Source: an uncultured Rhodospirillaceae bacterium
GTDB lineage: Bacteria > Pseudomonadota > Alphaproteobacteria > Rhodospirillales > Rhodospirillaceae
NCBI GenBank assembly: GCA_943787205.1
Contig: CALSLN010000017.1
Location: 1 to 64,000 of the forward strand
DNA: 64,000 bases
Reading direction: 5' to 3'
Shown: positions 17,328-27,298 of the stretch, piece by piece
Position numbering within the stretch: position 1 is the first letter of the stretch
Layout of the letters: each line of letters opens with the position of its first letter
Translations under genes and position numbers: made by a program
Notes under the pieces: model-generated
What the model was told of the DNA's origin: nothing
What the model saw: the letters and a program-made list of their open reading frames with translations, nothing else
Database searches by the model: none

Positions 17328-19655
17328 TTAGTAGCTGTAGCTGACGTTCACACCAAAGTTACGGCCACGGTTCAAGTTTGCAAGTTGTGCATACGGGAAC
17401 GAGAAGCTGCCGTTGGTATTAAAGGATGTGAAACGACGCAAATCACGGAAGCGGAATGATCCTGCCAAGGACCGATCATCGAGAACGTTGTTCACATATG
17501 CTGTGAGCTTCCAGTTCTCGTCTTCCAGCCCCATGCGCAGGTTCAGTTTATATTCCCAACCGATGTAAGACAGGTTGTAGATTTCTGACCAGCGCTTGCC
17601 TGTCATGTTCATATCCGCACGGGCGAAGTAATCCCAATCATTCAAGACATCAGGTTGATTGAAGTCTGCCCCGATTTGGATCTGCCAATCTGGGTAACGG
17701 TAAGGTTCATTACCAGCGAGGTCAGCGCCAACACCCAATTGAGGAGCAAAGGTTGGCTCATCAAAGACCTTAAACTCAGGCGCGGCATAGGCGACCGAGC
17801 CAGAGAACGTCAGGTTCTCTGTTGCAACAAAGGTACTTTCCAATTCAACGCCATACACTTCTGTTTCACCAGCGTTGGTAGAGATCGTCGAATCCTGGCC
17901 TTGAGCATCAAGGAAGGTTTGACGAATTTGCTGGTTGGTCCAGTCGATGTAATAGGCTGCTACGTTGAGAAGCAGACGACCGTCCATCCACAAAGTCTTG
18001 GCACCCAATTCATAGTTCCAAGCAGATTCTTCGAGAACTTCTGGGGCTACACCCAAGTTCGCCGCAACGGCAGCGTTGTTAAAGAAGCCCGGCTTGTTAC
18101 CACGGGAGATTACACCATAAAGCGTAACGTCATCGTTTGGCTTGTAGTCGAGGATCAAACGCGGAAGGAAGCGCTTGAAGCTTGCTGTATCAAATGCAAA
18201 CGCGGCAATGCCTTCGTTAGATGAGTTGGTTGGCACGTCTGCAGCCACTTGTGGCTCAAACTCATCCGTCGACTCACGCACGTTGTCTTGTTGATAACGA
18301 GCGTCAAAGCCAATGGCGAACTGCTCATTGACGTTATAGGTGACACTACCAAAGACGGAGTAGTTATCAATGTGACGGGATGAGCCAACTTGACCAAATG
18401 GACGGCCAGCAGTTAAGCGTAGGTTACGGTTGAGAATATCGTGCTCGTAGTATGACACACCAGCAAACGCGTTGATCGTATCAGACGCTGGTGACGTAAC
18501 TTTGAACTGCGCACTCTTATCTTGGAACTCATCGGTGGAGCGGTTGGCTTCAACCAAACCTACGGAACCAAACACCAAGCCATCAAAACCACCAAGGCCA
18601 TTGGAAACTCCAAAACTATCGTCCCAACTGGCATCAGAAATGGTTTCAACGGATTGCTTGTTGGTGCTTCCGCGAAGTTCCAATGCCCAGTCATTACTGG
18701 TGACGTAATCGATTTCGGCTGTGTACCGTTTACTAATCTGGACACGACCGGCTTCGATGCCAAAGCGCTCACTTACGCGTTGGTTGTTTTGTTTGACCGT
18801 ATCGAACTCAGGCAGCTTGCCACAGATATAACCGAGAGGAATCGTCGTGTTGTAGAACAAGCAGTTATCAAGTTCTGCTGGCAGGCTGGTTGTTGCCGGC
18901 GGGCCGTCGTCATCTTCAGAGTAAGCCGCAGAAAGAGTAACCGAAAGCTGCTCGGTTGGATCCCAGAGCAGCTTACCGGAAATCGCTTTTGTTTCTTCTT
19001 CACCGACCGTGACACCGTTCTCGCCTTGAGCGGTATTGGTCCATTCGCCACCAAACTCAAAATAACGAGCACTGACCAAAGCTTTCACTTTGTCGGAGCC
19101 GAACAATGGGCCTGAAACCGTAACAGCAGCGTCGTAGCGATTGTGCTCAGAGATATCGAGGTCGACATCGGCCTGGAATTCGTTTGTCGGAGTTTTGGTG
19201 ATGTAGTTCACCGCACCGCCGAATGTTGCACGACCAAACAGAGCAGACTGTGGCCCTTTAAGAACCTCAACGCGCTCAATGTTGTTAAAGCCAAATGTCG
19301 CTGCCGTTCCGAGAACGTAGTGGCCGTCAACGAAGACAGAGGAGTTCTGACGGTCAACCTGACCTGTGTTCACAACCAAACCACGGAAGTATGGGTTGGC
19401 TGAACGCCCGCCAACAGTTTCCGTATAGAAGCCCGGCGTAAAATCAGCCAGATCGACTAGGTTATCAACACCACGCTCGTAAATGTCGTCGCCGGTTAGC
19501 GCCGTTACTGTTAGCGGCATGGACTGTAGGTTTTCTTCGCGCTTACGCGAGGTCACCGTAATTTCTTCAATAGCCAAATTCTGAGCCAATGCTGCTTCAG
19601 AAGCGGCAAAGCTAGCTAGGGCCGTAAAGGCCAAAAGCGAATGTCGCAATGTCAT
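17328..19655 (-). CDS. TonB-dependent outer-membrane receptor 1
   Basis: 775 residues, intact. A Sec signal (MTLRHSLLAFTALASFAASE, ending ALAQ) is followed by a TonB box-like EEITVTSRKREE, a plug domain (about 45-160, with VDNLVDLADFTPGFY and IERVEVLKGPQSALFGRATF) and a 22-strand-type barrel ending in an aromatic residue (NVSYSY). Such receptors import iron complexes, vitamin B12, sugars or other large substrates using TonB energy. The ligand cannot be assigned, and no siderophore genes are nearby. A strong ribosome site (AGGGGGGA) precedes the ATG. It has its own terminator at 17279-17305. Although it resembles receptor 2 in architecture, the barrel sequences differ, so this is not a recent duplication. 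Confidence 0.93.
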   Translation of the reverse strand: MTLRHSLLAFTALASFAASEAALAQNLAIEEITVTSRKREENLQSMPLTVTALTGDDIYERGVDNLVDLADFTPGFYTETVGGRSANPYFRGLVVNTGQVDRQNSSVFVDGHYVLGTAATFGFNNIERVEVLKGPQSALFGRATFGGAVNYITKTPTNEFQADVDLDISEHNRYDAAVTVSGPLFGSDKVKALVSARYFEFGGEWTNTAQGENGVTVGEEETKAISGKLLWDPTEQLSVTLSAAYSEDDDGPPATTSLPAELDNCLFYNTTIPLGYICGKLPEFDTVKQNNQRVSERFGIEAGRVQISKRYTAEIDYVTSNDWALELRGSTNKQSVETISDASWDDSFGVSNGLGGFDGLVFGSVGLVEANRSTDEFQDKSAQFKVTSPASDTINAFAGVSYYEHDILNRNLRLTAGRPFGQVGSSRHIDNYSVFGSVTYNVNEQFAIGFDARYQQDNVRESTDEFEPQVAADVPTNSSNEGIAAFAFDTASFKRFLPRLILDYKPNDDVTLYGVISRGNKPGFFNNAAVAANLGVAPEVLEESAWNYELGAKTLWMDGRLLLNVAAYYIDWTNQQIRQTFLDAQGQDSTISTNAGETEVYGVELESTFVATENLTFSGSVAYAAPEFKVFDEPTFAPQLGVGADLAGNEPYRYPDWQIQIGADFNQPDVLNDWDYFARADMNMTGKRWSEIYNLSYIGWEYKLNLRMGLEDENWKLTAYVNNVLDDRSLAGSFRFRDLRRFTSFNTNGSFSFPYAQLANLNRGRNFGVNVSYSY

Positions 19656-20134
19656 TAATCGTGTCCCCCCTGGATATCCACCGCCGCCCTAAAGTTAAGG
19701 TCGACCGTAACGTTCACCCCATTAAATTAATAACCATCCGCATGAAGTTGAAGTGCGAATATTAATCAAAATAAGTGATATTTAGAATTTTTTACCAACA
19801 CTTCGATGATTGGCATTATTCTATACTAATTTCATTAGGGTCTTTTTTGAGGAAACCTGAGATTCCAATGACATAGGCCTTTTGCGACTAAGCTTGGCCA
19901 GCACAGCGGCAACCGGCTTTTGCACGCCCTGTGATGAATGCGCAACAAACGATATGTCGTTGATGCCCGACCGCCTTAGTTTCAGCAATAAAAGCTAAAT
20001 CTTCTAAATCGAGACACACAATCTTAGATTGAGTATACCGGCACTGATGTCCTTTAGCGTTAATGCGCTTTGCAGCATGGGCGGTTTAGGATTCCAACTC
20101 TTGGACTTTCCCGCCAAAATTCACGCACAAAAAA
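19656..20134. other. Gene-free gap between the two TonB receptors
   Basis: Apart from the ribosome site directly before receptor 1, this stretch of nearly 480 bases shows no open frame with a plausible start, family resemblance or codon pattern. The part near 19730-19850 is AT-rich and presumably carries the minus-strand promoter of receptor 1. A 40-codon stretch open on the minus strand near 19850-20000 has no start and is not claimed. Confidence 0.5.
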
Positions 20135-20163
20135 AGAAGGCCGGTCCTGAGGACCGGCCTTCT
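20135..20163 (-). terminator. Rho-independent terminator of TonB receptor 2
   Basis: AGAAGGCCGGTCC (20135-20147), loop TGA, GGACCGGCCTTCT (20151-20163): a perfect 13-base stem. On the minus strand it is followed by seven T, 23 bases past the receptor stop codon. Confidence 0.92.
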
Positions 20164-20186
20164 GATTTAACTGATGTGACCGAAGT

Positions 20187-22620
20187 CTAGAATTCGGCAG
20201 TCAAACGGACACCAAACTCACGACGTTGGTAAGGCTCGTTGAAGACCTTACGGTTGCCGCCCGGTCCGGTCGTTGTGCCGCCGTTAAGACCCAGGGTCTT
20301 ATCTTGGCCCAAGTTCTTGCCGTAGATTTCAATCCGGCTACCGTCGAAGAGATCGATACCCGCACGAGCGTTGATCAGGAATTGATCAGGAGCCCGGTTG
20401 AACTCTGAGTAATCAGCCCAAGTCTTGCTGTGGTACAAGGAAGTCCCAACGGAAGAACCATTGACGATCTCCAAGATCACCCAAGAAGGTTGGGCTCAAG
20501 CTGGCTGTCCATGTTGGTGTGTTGCGAGGACGGTTGCCATCGTTGACAACTGACAGCGCGCCAGAACCAAGAACCGAAGACTCATTGGATCCACGGGATG
20601 AGAAGGATGTCATCTCACCATCGGTGTAGGCCAACGTGCCTTGGAGGTCTAACCACTCAGTTGGTGTGGCTGAGAATTCAAGGTCAAAGCCCTTGTATTC
20701 TGAGTCGCCAGGACCACGGAACGATGTGGTTCCGCCCGATGGCAACAGGATAACCGACGCAAACGGTTGGTTTTTCCAGTCGACATAGTAGATCGCGGCC
20801 GTAACGTTCCAGTTCTCACCCTGTTGTTTCCACCCAAGTTCGTACTGGGTGTTTTCCTGTGGTGCTGTGAATTCACCGAGAGCAGCAAGCTGGTCTGCAG
20901 GGATAACTGCTGGAGCGACACTGTTCACGAAGCCAGCCTGTGTGGCGACACCGAGCAATGAACTATAGGAGTAACTTGCGTACGTCGTTGCCCCTTCGAA
21001 TGGTGTGTAGCTCAAGATCACGCGGGGGATAAAGTCAGTGTACTCGTTGACGGTATTACATGCTGGCGAGAAACCGCCACATGCGCCACCTGGATTGCCT
21101 TGAATGATCCCGAGTGATTCTTCATCCGTGTAACGCGCTTCAACGGACAGTGTCAGGTCATCGCTGATGTCATAGTCGATTGACCCAAAGATACCTGTTG
21201 TCGAGTTGTCCTGGAAGTCGACGGTAGCACCGGCGCCCGTCGCAGCTTGCGTCGCGCTGACCGGTGCGTTGCCCAAACGATAACGCATGGTGTAATCGCT
21301 GACACCCAATCATGTAGCGCAAGCGTTGGTCAGCGGATGATGCAACACGGGCTTCGTAATATGTTTCACGAAGAGCAATGTTGTTACCAAGAAGCAGCAC
21401 TTGGCCCGGGATATTCGGAATACCAAAACGGAAGTCACGAACATCGACGGTTCCCGTATTCGCGCGAGAAACCTGCCAAGATACTGTGTGATCAGCGATG
21501 TCGTAATCGCCACTGAACTGCAGACGGTATGTTTGGTTACGACCGCCCAACTCATCACCACCCGGCTGTCTTAGGATGCTGTACTTCTCCAAGAGAGGGT
21601 GGAGGTTTGTCAGCGCATTCAGACGCCCAACAAAGAAGGACACCGTATCTGCCGCAACCGGGTTTACCGTTACCGGAGCAACCAAGAACTCACCATCAGG
21701 GATTTCGCCACAGAACGTCGAGAACCCAAGAGCGCTAAGATCACGCGTAAATGGTGTGCGTTCACCCGAAGCCGGATTGAGGTACTCACCGGAGAAGGTT
21801 TGGTTACAAGCCCCGGCCGCTGTGCCAGCAATGCTTGAATCAACACCAATCGATGTGCCGTTATCGTCGGCTTTGGTGTAATAGCCAGTGAACTTCAAAG
21901 AAAGGTTATCAGTAGGCTCAGCAACCAAGGTTGCGCTTACTGAGGTATCTTTGAAAACGGCATAAGGTGTGCCGTCTTGAGTTTTAAAGTCACCACCGTC
22001 TTTTTCGTAACCAGCCCAGACGCGGACGACCAACCTTATCGTTAATTGGACCGCCAATGCCGGCATCAATTTTGTATTCAGTGGCTTGTGATGGGGAGAA
22101 ATCAACCGAGACATCGCCTTCCCACTCATCGCCAGGAAGCTTGGGGATGATGTTCACAGCACCAGTAGAACGTGTTACGGCCAAAGTAGGCTGTCTGTGG
22201 TCCTTTAATCACCTCGACACGCTCAACATCACCGAGGGGCAGGAAGCCGCCACCGGCACCGACGTAGGAGCCATCCCAGAACAACGCGCCAACCTGTGTC
22301 GACGGCGTAATGATCTGCTGGTTCATGCCGCGGAAGCGAATGGCTGGGTTTACGCGCCCACCTGTTGCCGTGGAGCCTTCAAACTGAAGGCCTGCGACAT
22401 AGTTGCAGAGAGTTCTTCTGGGTTATCGACCCCTGCGCGCTCCAGTTGGTCCTGCGAAAACGCAGACACCGAAACCGGAATTTCATAAATGCTTCTCGTC
22501 ACGCTTACGAGCCGTGACGACAATTTCTTCGAGCGCTAAGCTCTGGGCGAAGGCCTCTTGGCTAACCGGTAACGCTACCGATGCCATCAGCGATGCCAAC
22601 AAAATATTACGGGTTTTCAT
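20187..22620 (-). CDS. TonB-dependent outer-membrane receptor 2, six frameshifts
   Basis: Reading across frames gives about 809 residues. A signal peptide (MKTRNILLASLMASVALPVS, ending AFAQ) is followed by the TonB box-like EEIVVTARKRDE, a plug domain (IYEIPVSVSAFSQDQLERAG, then VERVEVIKGPQTAYFGRNTF) and a barrel ending GVRLTAEF with terminal Phe. Frame breaks are at about 22490, 22408, 22164, 22025, 21305 and 20452; five are resolved by removing one base and one by adding one. The reconstructed protein is complete and has its own terminator and a good ribosome site (AGGGGAGAG), so either the consensus is faulty or the gene decayed very recently. Ligand unknown. The divergent IclR regulator at 23003 is a candidate controller. 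Confidence 0.85.
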
Positions 22621-23002
22621 CCAGTCTCTCCCCTAGATTTCCTGAGAGCTATTCGTCGAAACATCTCCGACTAATGTATCTCAAACATGAAGTATCGCTC
22701 TCAAACCCCTTCGAGAACGACACACGTAAATTGCCTCTTCACACGTCAAATCTCAACCTATTAAGGCCAATTGCGTGCACTGTCGTCCCAAACGATGCAG
22801 GAATGCAACACTTACGCAACGGGACGCCCACTAAGTGGGCGCGCTGGATGGGCGCGGCGTATACCCAACCCAGAATATTCTACCTGGGATTGGGCTATGC
22901 AATATTCGCTCATTGTATGAGCGTTTTCTTCAACGCCGACCACGAGCCACAAACATGGTTTAGGAGTATTCCTCTACTTCAATAGAGAGGCTGAATTGGT
23001 CG
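22621..23002. promoter_or_regulatory. Divergent control region of TonB receptor 2 and iclR-type gene
   Basis: This 382-base gap separates two divergent starts and holds no credible gene. It must contain the promoters of both genes. The most visible element is the inverted repeat at 22864-22894. The short frame 22581-22985 on the plus strand overlaps the receptor's coding start and lacks any family features. Confidence 0.55.
22864..22894. repeat. Inverted repeat, candidate operator
   Basis: CCCAACCCAG (22864-22873) pairs with CTGGGATTGGG (22884-22894), with one unpaired A at 22889, around a ten-base spacer. The left arm's end and the spacer also form the palindrome AGAATATTCT (22872-22881). 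It lies about 110 bases before the IclR-type start. It could be a dimer binding site for that regulator or a leader hairpin; no T-run follows. Confidence 0.5.
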
Positions 23003-23776
23003 ATGCCAACCAATAATAGTATTCGATCATTGGAACGTGGCCTCTTGGTCATGAAAACCCTTAGCAGAGAGGGCCCGCTCACTATTTCTGAAGCGGCAAC
23101 CACGACGGCCTTACCGCGGCAAACCGTCTCTCGAATTCTCTTTTTTCTCAATGATTTAGGGTACGTCGTACGACGCGACGCTGATAAGCGTTTTGAAGTT
23201 TCCGAGAACGCTCTCGGACTGACAGACGGTCTGCGTCATACCAGTTGGATCCGGCAAGCCGCTGTTCCGGTCATGGAAGCTCTGTGTCGCGAAATACTGT
23301 GGCCTGTTTCTGTGGCACAACCGCGACGTCTGAGTATGGAAGTCATATGGGATACGGATGCCATAAGCCCGCTGGTCATTCGACCTGCTCCAATTGGGCT
23401 CGTGTTCCCGCTCGTAACCTCTATAGGAGGGCGGGTTTATTTGGCCAATTGTGAACTAGCACAGAGACAAACAATGATCGATGCCGTCTTGGCTGACGAT
23501 CCACAAGCACTCAGCGGGGTAGACCTCAGCGAGGACTTTCTCAGCAAACAGCTGGACGATATTCGGGCACGCGGTTTTTACTGCGACCGCATGCCCCACA
23601 AAGGACACTCAAGCTTGGCCGCACCCATATTAATTGATGGTGTGATTACCGCAGTCATAGATATCCGGTTCCCCGTGAGAGCCCTCAGTGTCAAGGACGC
23701 GACGGACCGGTTTTCTGAACAGGTCATGAAGTCAGCAGCTAAAATTACCGAAATTATGAGAGAGAAAACCAAATAG
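23003..23776 (+). CDS. IclR family transcriptional regulator
   Basis: 257 residues. The N-terminal winged helix-turn-helix (about 3-75) opens with NSIRSLERGLLVMKTLSREG and includes LTISEAATTTALPRQTVSRI, the typical IclR DNA-binding segment. The effector domain (about 85-250) shows IRPAPIGLVFPLVTSIGGRV and HSSLAAPILIDGVITAVIDI, where small carbon compounds, often aromatic or organic acids, bind in this family. It resembles MhpR-like members in layout. Divergent orientation from TonB receptor 2 suggests control of that receptor and possibly its own gene. The start ATG at 23003 is chosen because it directly precedes the IclR domain. The stop is 30 bases from the convergent popZ stop. Confidence 0.88.
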   Translation: MPTNNSIRSLERGLLVMKTLSREGPLTISEAATTTALPRQTVSRILFFLNDLGYVVRRDADKRFEVSENALGLTDGLRHTSWIRQAAVPVMEALCREILWPVSVAQPRRLSMEVIWDTDAISPLVIRPAPIGLVFPLVTSIGGRVYLANCELAQRQTMIDAVLADDPQALSGVDLSEDFLSKQLDDIRARGFYCDRMPHKGHSSLAAPILIDGVITAVIDIRFPVRALSVKDATDRFSEQVMKSAAKITEIMREKTK

Positions 23777-23806
23777 AAGCAAAGACTTAAACGTTTTTCT
23801 CTTATT

Positions 23807-24460
23807 TTACATTCGCTCTGAACGGCTCACAATACGCTCGACTTCCTGACGCACAATCCGCTCAACCATGTACGGTAGGTTATGATCAAGCCATTGCTTC
23901 AGAATTGGCGTGCAAATTTCACGCACAAGCTGCTCAATGGTAATGCCCTGATTTCCCATGGTTAACGCGCGCTCTTGAGCGACGGCCTGTGCCAACTGAG
24001 AAATATGGACTCCCGCCACTTGCTCAACCTGATCTGCCACGAGACCTTCTTGGCCATAGGGCTGATACGGTTGTTCCTGCGCCGGTTGAGGCGGTGGAGG
24101 TGGCGGCGCTGGTTGTTCAGCAACGACAGGGGCTGGCTCAGGAATAAATTCTTCCTGCTCCTCGACCATCATTTCGTCGGTTAGCTCAATCGCTGCAGGA
24201 GCGGCGGGCTCAGGTTCGGCAAAAGCTGCCTCATCTTCCGCATCGCTTTCAGCAAGCAAAGCAGCAAGATCTGGGCCATCATCTTCTTCTGGCTCAAATA
24301 CAGCTTCTGGCTCTGGTTCCGGCTCAGGCTCAGCGGCGTCTTCAGGTGCAGCCTCAGCAGCACCTTCTTCACCACCCTCTTCTTCGTCTTCCGAAAGAAT
24401 CTCTCGAATGGAGGCTAGAATATCCTCCATCGAAGGTTCTTGTTGACCTTCTTCACTCAT
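23807..24460 (-). CDS. popZ: PopZ-like polar organising protein (DUF2497)
   Basis: 217 residues with the three-part PopZ layout. The N-terminal helix is PSMEDILASIREILSEDEEE, a known client-binding segment. A long acidic Pro/Glu/Ala-rich linker covers about residues 30-130, including PAPPPPPPQP. The C-terminal oligomerisation helices carry ICTPILKQWLDHNLPYMVER and IVRQEVERIVSR. In Caulobacter, PopZ forms a polar matrix that tethers the chromosome origin through ParB and gathers cell-cycle kinases. The position next to tolC and pcm, as in other Alphaproteobacteria, supports the call. valS, normally its downstream neighbour, lies about 15 kb away here. The gene name is given on layout and context, not on tested function. 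Confidence 0.85.
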   Translation of the reverse strand: MSEEGQQEPSMEDILASIREILSEDEEEGGEEGAAEAAPEDAAEPEPEPEPEAVFEPEEDDGPDLAALLAESDAEDEAAFAEPEPAAPAAIELTDEMMVEEQEEFIPEPAPVVAEQPAPPPPPPQPAQEQPYQPYGQEGLVADQVEQVAGVHISQLAQAVAQERALTMGNQGITIEQLVREICTPILKQWLDHNLPYMVERIVRQEVERIVSRSERM

Positions 24461-24569
24461 AGCGATTAGTCCGCTTTTTCCCCACGATAATTGAGAAGAA
24501 GGTAACCCAAATGGTTAAAGAATTCTATAACGTGAGAAAAATCTGAGGGTTAGCGAGTTTTATTTTGAT

Positions 24570-25982
24570 TTAACGGCGTTTAGCGTCGGCGTTAGCCGCC
24601 TTGGAACTGCCAAAGAAACTGCCTTTGACATCGTCATAGTGATCCATCGCGTCATAGAGGTTCACGCCCAGAGCTAGGTCTTCTGCCGTTAAACGCCCAA
24701 CAGAGGCCTGGAGTTGTAGGGTCGCAACCAGTTGATCTCTTTCGGCAGTCACTAGATTTACACGGGCATCAAGAAGCTCTTGTTCCGCGTCCAAAACGTC
24801 CAGAACGGTTCTCGCGCCCGACCTCAGCCTCACGCTGCACCCCTTCCAGAGCAATCTCTGACGCAACGATTTGGGTTTCGATCGAAGCAATACTTGCTCT
24901 CGATGACTGATAAATTTCCCATGTGGACGTCGCTGATTCACGCGCATCCAACCTAGCCTGATCGGCTTCCAGACGGCGTTGACCAGCCGTATGTTTTGCT
25001 TGACGCAAACGGGCGTAAACAACGCCCCCCTGATAAAGAGGCACACTTAATGTCACGCGGGCAGATGCCGCCTCCGCCGTGGATTGGTCTGCAATCGTGT
25101 CCCACCCTTTGGAAAGCTGGCCTTCTAGGTTCACCGTGGGCAGTAAATCGCCACGGGAGGATTTTATGTTTTCCTTTGCCGCATCCGCAGTAAATAAAGC
25201 CGCCACCAAGCTAGGGTTATCCTCAGACGCAGAAGCGATCGCTTCATCACGTGTCGCAGGCAATTCACCCAAAGCATCTGGGGTAACAAGGTTCTCCGGG
25301 GATTTACCAATAGAGCTAACATAAGCAGCCCGAGACTGCTGAAGGTTCCCCTCAGCCAAAATTCTGGCCGAAACCGAGGCAGATAAGCGAGCCTCAGCCT
25401 GAGCAACGTCGGTCCGGGTAATTTCTCCGACCCGGAATCTGTCTTGCGTCGCTTCTAAGCTGCCGGGTCAAGACCTTGAACGTTGTTGGTCCGGAGTTCC
25501 ACGACCGCCATGTCACGAAGCACATCGAAGTATGCGGTCGCGGCTGCCAATAGAACCTGCTGCTCGGACGTCTTTAAGCGGGCCCGCTGGGCTTCCACAT
25601 TGGCCTTAGCCGCAGCCGTCGCGGCTTGAGTCTTAAAGCCCTTAAAAAGGGGCTGAGACACACCAATTGACGCCGATTGCGAGGTTCTCAGCGTTGTGCC
25701 GCCCGCAAATTGTGCGCCACTGCCGACCGTGCCCTGAATCGCTGTTTCGTTGCGCGCCCTGGATACGTTGCCGTTCACAGTGACGCTGGGCCGCCATCCT
25801 GACAACGCAATGGGGACAGATTCATCAACAGCACGCAGTTGAGCTCGAGCTGCTAATAAACTCGGGTTATTCGCATATGCCAGGGCAAGAGCCTCACGGA
25901 GAGTGTCAGCCTCAGCGGATTGGCCACTGGAGAGAAGCCCTACGACTGCTGTCGTCGCTAATAACCACTTAAGACGCTTCAT
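24570..25982 (-). CDS. tolC: TolC family outer-membrane channel, three +1 frameshifts
   Basis: Reconstructed length is about 469 residues. Signal peptide MKRLKWLLATTAVVGLLSSG, ending SAEA, begins at ATG 25982; an upstream ATG at 26000 would add six residues and spoil the signal. The protein then shows two OEP repeats: LREALALAYANNPSLLAARA and, later, DEAIASASEDNPSLVAALFT, with the conserved barrel-entry PTVNLEGQLSKGW. Frame breaks at about 25480, 25452 and 24825 are each mended by dropping one base, giving the conserved VGARTVLDVLDAEQELLDAR. It would serve as the outer-membrane duct for efflux pumps or type I secretion. It is flanked by pcm and popZ on the same strand. A second TolC-type gene is at 27412. 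Confidence 0.87.
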
Positions 25983-26209
25983 TGCTTTAATCCTCAACAC
26001 AAGTTCCAGCCTAGAATTCCTGCACGATTACGTAACCGAAGCGATGCTCAAATACCACCGCAAAAGGTGTAACCGAGGGTAACCAAAACCGCAGGGCTCA
26101 TTGATAAGAGTATAATATTGCTTGAGTTCGCCATCACATTGACGAACGACAAATTTCATTACGTTAAAATAGGAAAATTGGTTTTATTTTCCGTTTTGAC
26201 GCCGCTTAT

Positions 26210-26860
26210 TTAGAACGCGAAGGCTGGTTTCGCCATAAATTCCGGGAGTGGCGGCACGCTAGCATCATAATCCGTTCTTTGCCCAAAAGCGTTTCCGGTG
26301 CGCTGAACCAGGGTTGCCTGACCAATCGGGCCAGATTGGACGACCGCAACGATGCGCCCACCATCGGCAAGTTGCTGCTTTATGGTGTCTGGCACCCCAG
26401 AAATAGCTCCGTCGAAGACAATGACGTCAAACGGCGCCTGGCTAGGGCAACCCTCAGTAACTGTGGCCGAAACGACAGCGACGGTATCTGCTCCGAGCTC
26501 TCCTAACAGCTTAGCAGCCCCTTCTTTAACTGGTCCCTCTTCCTCGACAGCGACAATAGAACCGGCCATATGCGCCAAAACGGCAGCAATATAGCCGGTG
26601 CCACAGGGCACAACTAAGACATGGTCAGTCTGTTGGACATCAGCCAATTGAAGTAAACGGGCGGCTACCATCGGCTCCATCAAACACCGGCCGGGAGCCA
26701 CTTCCAGGTCTTCATCAACATACGCGAGAGATTGGCGGGCAGTCGGCAGGAACTTTTCCCGAGGAACTTTCCCTATGGCATCAATTACCAGCGGGTCTGT
26801 AACCTCATTGGTCCTGATCTGGCTCGCAACCATGTTGCGTCGTGCAAGCTCAAAATCCAT
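26210..26860 (-). CDS. pcm: Protein-L-isoaspartate O-methyltransferase
   Basis: 216 residues of the PCMT family, which methylates isoaspartyl residues in aged proteins using SAM so that they can revert to aspartate. The N-terminal MVASQIRTNEVTDPLVIDAI and FLPTARQSLAYVDEDLEV are typical. The SAM motif reads HVLVVPCGTGYIAAVLAHMA (about 90-109) in place of the more usual VLEIGTGSGY, and FDVIVFDGAISGVP follows. This looks like the alphaproteobacterial Pcm subgroup found beside tolC, which is often divergent at motif I, so repair activity should not be taken for granted. tolC follows on the same strand after a 227-base gap with no gene seen. Confidence 0.85.
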   Translation of the reverse strand: MDFELARRNMVASQIRTNEVTDPLVIDAIGKVPREKFLPTARQSLAYVDEDLEVAPGRCLMEPMVAARLLQLADVQQTDHVLVVPCGTGYIAAVLAHMAGSIVAVEEEGPVKEGAAKLLGELGADTVAVVSATVTEGCPSQAPFDVIVFDGAISGVPDTIKQQLADGGRIVAVVQSGPIGQATLVQRTGNAFGQRTDYDASVPPLPEFMAKPAFAF

Positions 26861-27009
26861 AAGACTGTCCCTTTCAAACGGGTCGCCGGATGTTTAATGC
26901 GTCTTAATCGGCAACTAAGCGCTTATACCGAACAGGCGCAGCCAACTCAATCATCCGTCCTAATTATCGGATGCTAATCGATTCCATGTATCCCTTTGTT
27001 TATGGGCGC

Positions 27010-27038
27010 TTGACCCCCCTTCCCTGCGCTTCTATAAA
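27010..27038 (+). promoter_or_regulatory. Sigma-70-type promoter for the tRNA pair
   Basis: TTGACC (27010-27015) and TATAAA (27033-27038) are separated by exactly 17 bases. The expected transcription start, near 27045, is about 50 bases before tRNA-Cys. This is the best-matching promoter I found by eye in the window. Confidence 0.7.
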
Positions 27039-27094
27039 ACGCCGCTTCATGGTTCTTAAAACCGTGATGAGGCTTATCGACATAGGTAGTCTCG

Positions 27095-27168
27095 GGCCGA
27101 GTGGCAGAGTGGTGATGCAGCGGACTGCAAATCCGTGTACGTCGGTTCGATTCCGGCCTCGGCCTCCA
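27095..27168 (+). tRNA. tRNA-Cys (GCA)
   Basis: The acceptor stem GGCCGAG (27095-27101) pairs with CTCGGCC (27158-27164). The T-loop TTCGATT is present and the anticodon loop CTGCAAA carries GCA. The discriminator is T (27165), as expected for tRNA-Cys, and CCA is encoded (27166-27168). Total length is 74. Confidence 0.96.
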
Positions 27169-27176
27169 AGTACTGG

Positions 27177-27251
27177 TCCGGCGTAGCTCAATGGTAGAGC
27201 ATTCGACTGTTAATCGAAGGGTTGTAGGTTCGAGTCCTTCCGCCGGAGCCA
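27177..27251 (+). tRNA. tRNA-Asn (GTT)
   Basis: The acceptor stem TCCGGCG (27177-27183) pairs with CGCCGGA (27241-27247). The D-arm GCTCAATGGTAGAGC, the anticodon loop CTGTTAA with GTT and the T-loop TTCGAGT are intact. The discriminator is G (27248) and CCA is encoded (27249-27251). It lies eight bases after tRNA-Cys, so both come from one transcript. Confidence 0.96.
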
Positions 27252-27259
27252 TCTCTCCC

Positions 27260-27298
27260 CAATGACCTGTTGTAGTTTTAAATGCGACAGGATCATTG
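27260..27298 (+). other. Hairpin after the tRNA pair
   Basis: CAATGA-CCTGTTG (27260-27272) pairs with CGACAGG-A-TCATTG (27285-27298), a 13-pair stem with a single bulged A and one G-T pair. It begins nine bases after the tRNA-Asn CCA. There is no strong T-run after it, so it may be a processing or weak termination structure for the tRNA transcript. Confidence 0.5.

Noticed and set aside
17655-19115. Plus-strand frames of 189 and 197 codons
   Set aside because: They are antisense to the intact TonB receptor 1 and show no family resemblance.
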